DNA of 6,963 bases. Source: Verrucomicrobiales bacterium. GTDB taxonomy: Bacteria > Verrucomicrobiota > Verrucomicrobiia > Verrucomicrobiales > DEV007. Shown one piece after another: positions 5,456 through 6,963 of the stretch (its first letter is position 1; the number at the start of each line of letters is the position of its first letter). The stretch covers positions 1 to 6,963 of the forward strand of contig JALRFZ010000249.1 in NCBI GenBank assembly GCA_023253615.1. The letters run 5' to 3'. The notes beneath the pieces were generated by a model that was not told where the DNA came from, did no database searches, and was given only the letters and a program-made list of their open reading frames with translations. A program made the position numbers and the translations under genes.

Positions 5456-6619
5456 TCGCGGCACTCCCGTCCGCAGACGGCGCACCGTCGCGACGACGCG
5501 CTCCACCGCCTCGTCGATTTCATCGGCGTTGGTGAATACCGACAGGGAAAAACGCACGCCTCCGAGGAGTCGGTCGCCGCTGCATCCCATCGCCACGAGG
5601 GCATGACAGACGCGGCCTTTGCGCGCCGCCTCGAGCCCGCAGCCACCGCATTCGATCCCCGCTTCGTCGAGGGCACGCACGAGATCCTCCGAGCGGACAC
5701 CCGCGATCGAAAGATGCGCGACCGTCGGCGTGCGGTGCCCGCGCGATCCGTTCCACCAGACAGGGTCCGGTGCTCCACCCAACCCTGTTTGCAGGCCTGC
5801 CTCGAAGCGGTCGCGCAACCCGCGCACCCGGTCCAGCGCGCCCGCGGAGAGCGCCTCGCTCGCGAGGGCCGCGGCCTTGCCGAGCCCGACGATGGCGGCG
5901 ACGTTCTCCACCCCACCGCGACGCCCGCCTTCCTCACCGCCTCCCCGCACCATCGGCTCGAAGGGGGTGCCGCGCCGGATGAACAGCGCCCCCACTCCCT
6001 TGGGCCCGTGGAACTTGTGCCCGCTCAGACTGAGAAAATCCACCGGCACCTCGTCGACCCGCACCGGCACTTTCCCCACCGCCGCCACTGCATCGCTGTG
6101 GAGATACCATCCCGCGGCCTTCACGAGACCGGCCAGATCCGCAAGCGGTTGCAGCACCCCCGTCTCGTCGCTCGCCCACATCAGCGAAGCAAAACCCGGA
6201 CGCGTCCCATCGACCGCCGACCGCACCGCCGCGGGATCGAGACGCCCCTCGGCGTCCACTCCGACCGTCTCCACCTCGAATCCCACCGCTCCCATCGCCC
6301 CGACCGGCCGCGCCACCGCACCGTGCTCGACCGCGCTGACGACGATCTTCGAATGCGTCCGCCCCACTTCACGGGCGAGGGATTTCAGCGCCGTGTTGTT
6401 CGCCTCCGTGCCTCCGCTGGTGAACAGGATCTCCTCCGGGGCCGCTCCGATGAGTCCGGCCACCTCTCCCCTCGCCTGCTCCACCGCCTCGCGCACCTTC
6501 GCCGCGGACCGGTAGCCGCCCGAGGGACTTTGCCATTGCCCGGCCAGATACGGCAGCATCGATTCCAACACCTCCGGATGGATCCGGGTCGTGGCACTGG
6601 AATCGAGATAGATGGACAC
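5378..6619 (-). CDS. NifS-like class V aminotransferase with altered active site, 413 aa
   Basis: Known: the closest family by motif is cysteine desulfurase (NifS/IscS), PLP enzymes that take sulfur from cysteine for Fe-S clusters and thiolation. Seen (numbered from the GTG at 6619): IYLDSSATT (3-11), SGGTEANN (68-75), His99 that stacks on PLP, HSDA with Asp176, SGHKF with the Schiff-base Lys202, RRGGVENVAAIVGLGKAA (233-250) and RFSL (356-359). Odd: NNE(T/I)G is SDETG (150-154), the PLP-contacting Gln in DAxQ is Ala179, and the sulfur-accepting Cys position is Glu, although Cys324, Cys327 and Cys338 lie nearby. Start: in-frame ATGs at 6730 and 6682 exist, but GTG at 6619 begins the family's usual N-terminus, and the DNA just upstream is AT-rich (possible -10 TATTTT at 6650-6645). 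A Gly/Val-rich tail of about 39 residues is mostly antisense to aroB. It is a clear fold-family member, but desulfurase activity is uncertain. Confidence 0.85.
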   Translation of the reverse strand: MSIYLDSSATTRIHPEVLESMLPYLAGQWQSPSGGYRSAAKVREAVEQARGEVAGLIGAAPEEILFTSGGTEANNTALKSLAREVGRTHSKIVVSAVEHGAVARPVGAMGAVGFEVETVGVDAEGRLDPAAVRSAVDGTRPGFASLMWASDETGVLQPLADLAGLVKAAGWYLHSDAVAAVGKVPVRVDEVPVDFLSLSGHKFHGPKGVGALFIRRGTPFEPMVRGGGEEGGRRGGVENVAAIVGLGKAAALASEALSAGALDRVRGLRDRFEAGLQTGLGGAPDPVWWNGSRGHRTPTVAHLSIAGVRSEDLVRALDEAGIECGGCGLEAARKGRVCHALVAMGCSGDRLLGGVRFSLSVFTNADEIDEAVERVVATVRRLRTGVPRSGAQAGEGAEQVVVGNGVGNEGVSE

Positions 6620-6722
6620 CCGTCCATCAAACGCATCGTTGGAAAAAATACAAGTCAGGAGATCGACATGTACCCACCGCATCCCGCGCCGCGAATCGGA
6701 GCGCACGAAACGGTCACCGGGA

Positions 6723-6736
6723 TCAGGCAAGCCTGA
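6723..6736. repeat. Short inverted repeat in the divergent intergenic region
   Basis: TCAGGC and GCCTGA are 6-base arms around AA, just upstream of the -35 hexamer at 6742. Its placement would suit an operator for the gene at 6787, but such a short repeat can arise by chance. Confidence 0.2.
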
Positions 6737-6741
6737 AACCC

Positions 6742-6769
6742 TTGCGGCATCGGGAATTCGCGGTATATT
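6742..6769 (+). promoter_or_regulatory. Promoter of the GHL10-like gene
   Basis: TTGCGG (6742-6747) and TATATT (6764-6769) are 16 bases apart, in a distinctly AT-rich patch just before the start codon at 6787. Transcription should begin near 6776, giving a leader of about 11 bases; AAGG at 6771-6774 would then lie before the transcript start and is unlikely to act as a ribosome binding site. Confidence 0.5.
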
Positions 6770-6786
6770 TAAGGTTTATTAAATTT

Positions 6787-6963
6787 ATGGACTCCCGAAT
6801 CTTCCTCCTTTTTGCCGTTCTTGGGATCGCGGCACCGGGTACGTCCCGAGCGGACTATGTGCCGGTGAACGTCAAGGTGCCCGAGCCTCGCCGCGAATTC
6901 CGCGCGGCGTGGATCGCGACGGTACACAACCTCGACTGGCCCTCGACCTACACGCTTTCCCCC
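6787..6963 (+). CDS. Secreted glycosyl hydrolase-like protein (GHL10 / former DUF187 type), first 59 residues
   Basis: Seen: an N-terminal signal peptide with a short n-region (MDSR), a hydrophobic core IFLLFAVLGIAAPG (5-18) and a probable cleavage after SRA near residue 22. The mature start then contains REFRAAWIATVHNLDWPS (37-54). Known: this is the first strand of the GHL10 glycosidase-like TIM barrel, where family members typically read EFRGxWVATVxNIDWPS. Such proteins are exported and are associated with cell-wall or polysaccharide hydrolysis; the substrate cannot be given. The gene has its own promoter and is divergent from the NifS-like gene. It is cut by the right window edge, so catalytic residues and any extra domains are not visible. 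Confidence 0.8.
   Translation, partial: MDSRIFLLFAVLGIAAPGTSRADYVPVNVKVPEPRREFRAAWIATVHNLDWPSTYTLSP

Noticed and set aside
6620..6730. N-terminal extension of the NifS-like protein from ATGs at 6730 or 6682
   Set aside because: The family begins at IYLD, and the DNA between 6620 and 6660 is AT-rich and promoter-like; not fully excluded.
5603..6736. 377-codon open frame on the plus strand opposite the NifS-like gene
   Set aside because: The translation is Arg/Pro/His-rich with no domain; the minus-strand frame has clear PLP-enzyme motifs.
1..6963. Mobile element, CRISPR array, toxin-antitoxin or defence system
   Set aside because: No direct-repeat array, transposase, integrase, attachment site or recognisable defence gene was found on either strand.

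Overview
The window is GC-rich bacterial DNA, with most codons in the real genes ending in C or G. It carries an ordinary chromosomal mix of genes: sugar-acid catabolism, an RNA-binding protein, tRNA modification, the shikimate pathway, a PLP enzyme and a secreted glycosidase-like protein. A stand-alone RRM protein with an Arg/Ser/Gly/Asn-rich N-terminus, a UxaA-type dehydratase, a secreted GHL10-type protein and the lack of clear Shine-Dalgarno sites suggest Verrucomicrobiota or another PVC-group relative. This placement is an inference from gene content, not from a marker gene. I see no rRNA, tRNA, CRISPR array, transposase, phage gene or plasmid function.

Layout. Positions 1-328 (minus) hold the N-terminal part of a short-chain dehydrogenase that runs off the left edge. 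After about residue 93 its reading frame switches to a motif typical of GlmU. Divergent from it, 398-2047 (plus) is a UxaA-family altronate dehydratase; the pair looks like hexonate/uronate catabolism. A 573-base stretch without a secure gene (2048-2620) follows. It has a good promoter near 2144-2172, several stem-loops and a doubtful ORF, and it leads into an RRM RNA-binding protein (2621-3304). That gene ends in a strong intrinsic terminator (3333-3371). miaA (3378-4295) starts only 6 bases after the terminator T-tract, and aroB (4349-5455) follows on the same strand with its own likely promoter. On the opposite strand a NifS-like class V aminotransferase (5378-6619) converges on aroB and overlaps its 3' end by 78 bases. 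A divergent promoter region leads to the first 59 codons of a secreted GHL10-like protein (6787 to the right edge).

How the genes relate. The SDR and UxaA pair is the only functional neighbourhood with an obvious metabolic theme. miaA and aroB are co-directional housekeeping genes. The rest look like independent transcription units. I found no multi-gene defence or mobile system. The points most worth a second look are the SDR/GlmU junction at the left edge, the NifS-like protein with several replaced active-site residues, and the long structured leader in front of the RRM gene.
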